Positions 60,367 to 64,000 of a DNA stretch of 64,000 nucleotides are shown here, piece after piece (the stretch's first letter is position 1; every line of letters starts with the position of its first letter). The DNA lies in assembly GCA_918026815.1 (NCBI GenBank), contig CAKJVC010000161.1:1-64000 (forward strand), in the 5' to 3' direction. Source of the DNA: Chalara sp. BL73 (Eukaryota > Ascomycota > Leotiomycetes > Helotiales). The notes under the pieces were generated by a model. The model ran no database searches. It saw only the letters and a program-made list of their open reading frames with translations, and was not told the DNA's origin. The position numbers and the translations under genes were made by a program.

Positions 60367-63300
60367 CTAAATATATGTAGAAAGTAGCTTTACTATACTC
60401 TCGTGGTTATTATATGTTGCCACCTGCAATGGCGTCTGGCCGTGGCAGTCCTTCATCTCAGGATCAGCACCGTGCTCGAGCAAAAGTCGCACAACCTCTT
60501 CGTGTCCATTTGCAGCTGCTCGCGATAGAGCCGGTCGAAAACCGTAAGACTGGCGCATCAGCCGCCTGATGGCCTTGTGGTCGTCATTGTCAAGAACTGT
60601 TTGCCAATCGGTATTGTCCCACTGCTCGAGCTTAGCGCCCCTCTCAAGCAGGAGCCGCACCACGGCAGTGTGTCCACCTTCAGCCGCCCAAGATAATGGC
60701 GTCCGGAAATCGCTATCTTCTCCTTCGAAGTCAGCGTCTTTTTCAAGCAGCAGCCTTACAATGTCCTCGTACCCATGGCGGGCACCGTATAATATTGGCG
60801 ACCAACCAACGCAGTCTTTCAACTCAAAATCAGCTCCAATTTCGAGAAGTAGCCGCGCAGCAGCTTCATGCCTGTACATAACTGCGCATGATAACGGAGT
60901 CCAGCCAATATCTGATCTAGAATCGAGTTCCGCTCCATTGTCGAGTAGCAGCGATATGGTAGCCACTTGACCCCACAAAGCTGCGAGCAACAATGGTGAC
61001 TGGCCAGTATTATTCTTACAATCCGGCTCCGCGCCATGGTCAAGCAGTAGCTGTGTTATAGACTCTTCTCGCCACATCGCCGCCCTGTGTAGCGGCGTAT
61101 TCCCGCTTTCATCTCTTGACTTGACCTCAGCACCTTTCTCGATCAGTAGCCGCACCGTGGCCTCGTTTCCAAAGTCAGCTGCGCACGCTAGTGCTGTTGA
61201 GCCACTGTTAGATTTATATTCGAGCTGAGCGCCATGCTCCAGGAGCAGTTTCACGACACCTTCTCTCCCATTCGTTGCAGCGTATATCAAAGGGGTCTGA
61301 CCATGACCCTCTTCATCCTTTGACTCTACCTCAGCGCCGTTCTCGAGCAGCAGTCGCACAACGACCTCTTCTCCATACTCAGCTGCCCACGATAACGGTG
61401 TCCGGCCATTGCTATCCTTCGAGTCAAACTCGGCGCCCTGCTCAAGCAACTGCTGGACGACGGCTTTTCGCCCACACTGAGCTGCCCACGAAAGTGGCGT
61501 CCGACCGTCAGCATCTTTGACGTCCATATCATGGTTATTCTTAAGTAACAGTATTATTACTCGTTCTAGACCGATGTATGCAGCTATATGTAGTCCAACC
61601 ATACATTTCGGAACTGTTCGGTCGGAGTTTAAATGCTCTGTAGCAATCGTTGCCTGAGTAGAGGCTGATAGCCGGTCGCTCTCCAAGAAATTTATTATTA
61701 TTGGATCGGTTGATGTGTCTGCTGCAAGAGCATGCTTCCCCAGTTTTCGGCTGCATAATTGTACAGAATATTCTCCTGTAATCTCACCTTGAAATCTTCT
61801 TCTGTTAAACAGAATCCGCTTTTGAAAGTGCCGAATGAGAGATAGGTAATACACGTCGTTAGGATATCGGATTGCGCACGAGGAAACCAAGACATCCAGG
61901 TCCGGTCAAAGTATTCCTGTGTGGTATAGTGCACCAGACGGACAATATCACTGTCTTTGTCAACAGTAACTAGCCCCGCAGATATAGATATTAAATCTTC
62001 AAGCTCGGGGAGAAAGTCCGGATCAAGTTCCGACATACCAGTCCTAACGCCGAGGGCATGGCAGAGTTCTGAGCTAGAAAGGGGTCTTTTGGCATGAACA
62101 ACCCAATAGAGTACCTGAATAGCAAGCTTTTGAAAGTCCGCTTCTTGGCCATCGATCCTCTCCATTGCTTGATTATATGTTGCGTCAAGTCCTTGCTCAC
62201 CTTTTGGTAGATCCTGTAAAGCAAGTTTGATATCTCCTGGTGTGGGCTTACTCATGAGAGAATCCATATGGAGCTGCGCAAGAAGAAACCTATTTCAAGA
62301 TATTAATATGACTTAAGTAAAATCATGAGACAGAGGAGCCGTACATGCCGTCTACTGATTTCAATATTTCTTTTCTAATAGTATCTTGGAGATCCGGGTA
62401 TTTTGAAATTCGCGATCGTAGCAGTAATTGCATTCGTCCATTAACATACTCCAGGACGTCTCTGTCGTTAGCACGGATCTCCAGAGACGGGCTTCCTTCA
62501 AACTCCTTCATAATCTCCGGTATAAACCGCGAGGTCATAAAAAGGCTAGCACCAGTCTTGGCTTGAATATTAAAGATTTCTGTTAAAAACTTTTGGCGAC
62601 TTCCTTTTAAAGCCTGGCACTCATCTAGCGCATCAATGATAATAAAAGTCCTTGCATAATCACTAGTGACTGTGTGAAGTACTTGGGAAATTTCGTCGAA
62701 TGAAGGCCGGGTTCTCTTCTCTCTATGACGCTCATAAAGGCTCTTTAAAGGCTTCGGCGTAGAGGTGTGTCCTTGGACCAATTGCTTCAGTAGACTAGCA
62801 AGCAGATCTTCGGGCTTCTGCTCATCCTGCCTTCGAAAGTTGCAAAATAGATACGCAATCTGAATGCTGTCGTCACGCTCGAACATTTTTTCAAGGTTAT
62901 CAATGACGATCGAGGTAAGAACTGTCTTTCCGCTCCTGGAATGCCAGGGCAGAAAAGGGTCTTCTTTTCTTGTTTGAGCCAGGTTCGAATTCACCTGACT
63001 GTAGTAGCCACTCTCCGGTCCCTTCTTGCCTTGCACGAATCAAATCGCTCTGGTGGTTAGCATAGTCGACCGTTGTGAGCCACTCAATGATGATTTCATG
63101 CTCCTGCTGCCGTTCATGATTCTCTTGGCGCTCCTGCAACCGATCGACACCGCGTTTCGTAGCTATAGATACTTGGCTATATCTCTTCAGCACTTTAACG
63201 ATAGAGGTAGGGGAGGATAATCACCTAGCAAGCATCCCTTGGAAAGAATTCAATAGAGTAATGTTCGAGACGATACGGCATCGAAGCTCCTTGATATCTT

Positions 63301-63696
63301 CTGGTTCCCATTTCAGCCTCTTCCACACTCTCCTCGCCCTAGCCCCTAGACTCGCAGGACCCGGCCGCAGCTCGCCATATTTATCGAGCGTTCTTTCAAG
63401 CTCACCGAGGACATTTCGACAACCAGTGGCGATCTCCTTCAACTTCACCTTCTGCTGATCGATGAGCTCCTGGTCGCAGAGGACGACCTCAACATCCAGG
63501 AGGACGATTGCGAGACTTCTGACCCTATATGTCAACAAGTTAGCGACACTCAAGAGCACTCAGAGGGTGGAACAAAACACACGCACTCGTCGGAAACGGC
63601 TTTGAATTGGCTTGGCGCGCCGACGAACTCCTTGCGGATCCTATTGGCGAGCTCGATTGTCGCGACAAAGTCGCCCACGCTGAAGCCAAAACTCAT
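60367..63696 (-). pseudogene. NACHT-ankyrin (NLR-like) gene with frameshifts
   Basis: The ATG at 63696 starts MSFGFSVGDFVATIELANRI, an N-terminal domain common in fungal NLR-like proteins. An intron at 63525-63586 joins KAVSDE to VRSLAIVLLD. A NACHT ATPase follows (SGKTVLTSIVIDNL, LFCNFRRQDE, TFIIIDALDECQ, SLFMTSRF), then an intron at about 62290-62340 and the linker LLAQLHMDSLMSKPT. The last 1.4 kb encode about twelve ankyrin repeats (GRTPLSWAAEYGEEVVVRLL and similar). Such proteins sense non-self in fungal incompatibility. Breaks: before and inside the P-loop (about 62950-62995 uses three frames) and at about 61739, between NACHT and ankyrin parts, where a G-run is one base short. A phase mismatch also remains at the intron near 63180-63225. 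The 1.4-kb ankyrin frame itself is intact. Confidence 0.8.
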
Positions 63697-64000
63697 CGTG
63701 ACGGTGGCATCTTACCGTTGGCGCTTCTATCCAGGGGGGAGATGGGAATGCCGAGAGTATTCTGGGCTGTGGTGCTGGTCTCGTTCAGCCTTGTGAGGCT
63801 GAAGAGAGGCTTCGGCATAGATGTACGAGCGGCAAGGGCCTACAACACTCAGAATCGATTCGTGCATCTAGGCTGAGATGTGAACTACTTGAGCGTAAAT
63901 CATGTATCGGGGCCTTGAACCAATCGAACCTGAATCTATCCAGGGTTCAATCCAACCGCATCAAAAGCGAGAAATCAAATCACGTGATGATATGGTAAAT
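63697..64000. other. Upstream of the NACHT-ankyrin gene
   Basis: About 300 bp with no gene. A cacgtg palindrome lies at about 63981-63986. Confidence 0.4.

Noticed and set aside
1..64000. tRNA, rRNA or CRISPR arrays
   Set aside because: No cloverleaf, rRNA-like block or regularly spaced direct repeat was recognised by eye. A covariance-model scan was not possible.

Overview
The window is nuclear DNA of a filamentous ascomycete (Pezizomycotina). This rests on short GT-AG introns (about 45-75 bp), genes on both strands, a multi-exon non-reducing polyketide synthase, HET and NACHT-ankyrin incompatibility-type genes, and Zn2Cys6/C2H2 regulators. A Leotiomycete-like source is possible, but nothing in the sequence proves the class.

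Left part (1-30 kb): a mitochondrial-type AAA ATPase gene cut by the window edge and apparently out of frame in places (1-2125, -); a gene plus a long Ser/Lys-rich region whose reading frame keeps changing (4.9-8.7 kb, +); a broken HET-domain gene (11.5-13.2 kb, +); a Pro/Thr-rich cell-surface protein with signal peptide and GPI-like tail (14.0-16.1 kb, +); an EDEM-type GH47 mannosidase-like protein (16.6-19.9 kb, -); a C2H2 zinc-finger protein (21.8-22.7 kb, +); a Ser/Thr-stalk single-pass membrane protein (24.0-25.1 kb, -); an F-box-like protein (26.6-27.5 kb, -); and TIM50 (28.3-30.1 kb, +). These are unrelated single genes, some housekeeping.

Centre (31.9-51.9 kb, perhaps to 55.9 kb): a compact terpenoid/polyketide biosynthetic cluster, the highlight of the window. 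It has a UbiA-type aromatic prenyltransferase (-), an FAD monooxygenase fused to a polytopic membrane domain (+), an oxidosqualene-cyclase-family protein (-), a second FAD monooxygenase-membrane fusion (-), and a 2024-residue non-reducing PKS of layout SAT-KS-AT-PT-ACP-TE (+). A Zn2Cys6 regulator (53.9-55.9 kb, +) follows, then a P450 relic (56.6-56.9 kb). The expected logic is: the PKS makes an aromatic acid, UbiA prenylates it, a monooxygenase epoxidises the prenyl chain, and a membrane cyclase domain folds it. The oxidosqualene-cyclase homologue does not fit that standard scheme, and its DCTAE acid motif reads ECTAE. I reconstructed exon structures for all five enzymes and each gives one continuous reading frame.

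Right part (56-64 kb): AT-rich, gene-poor DNA with a MITE-like element with about 48-bp terminal inverted repeats (57474-58092), then a NACHT-ankyrin gene (60.4-63.7 kb, -) broken by single-base frameshifts. The HET and NACHT genes carry the same kind of lesion (one base lost in a short homopolymer), while the 3-4 kb exons of the mannosidase and PKS are intact. Selective decay of incompatibility genes is the simplest reading, but homopolymer sequencing error cannot be excluded.
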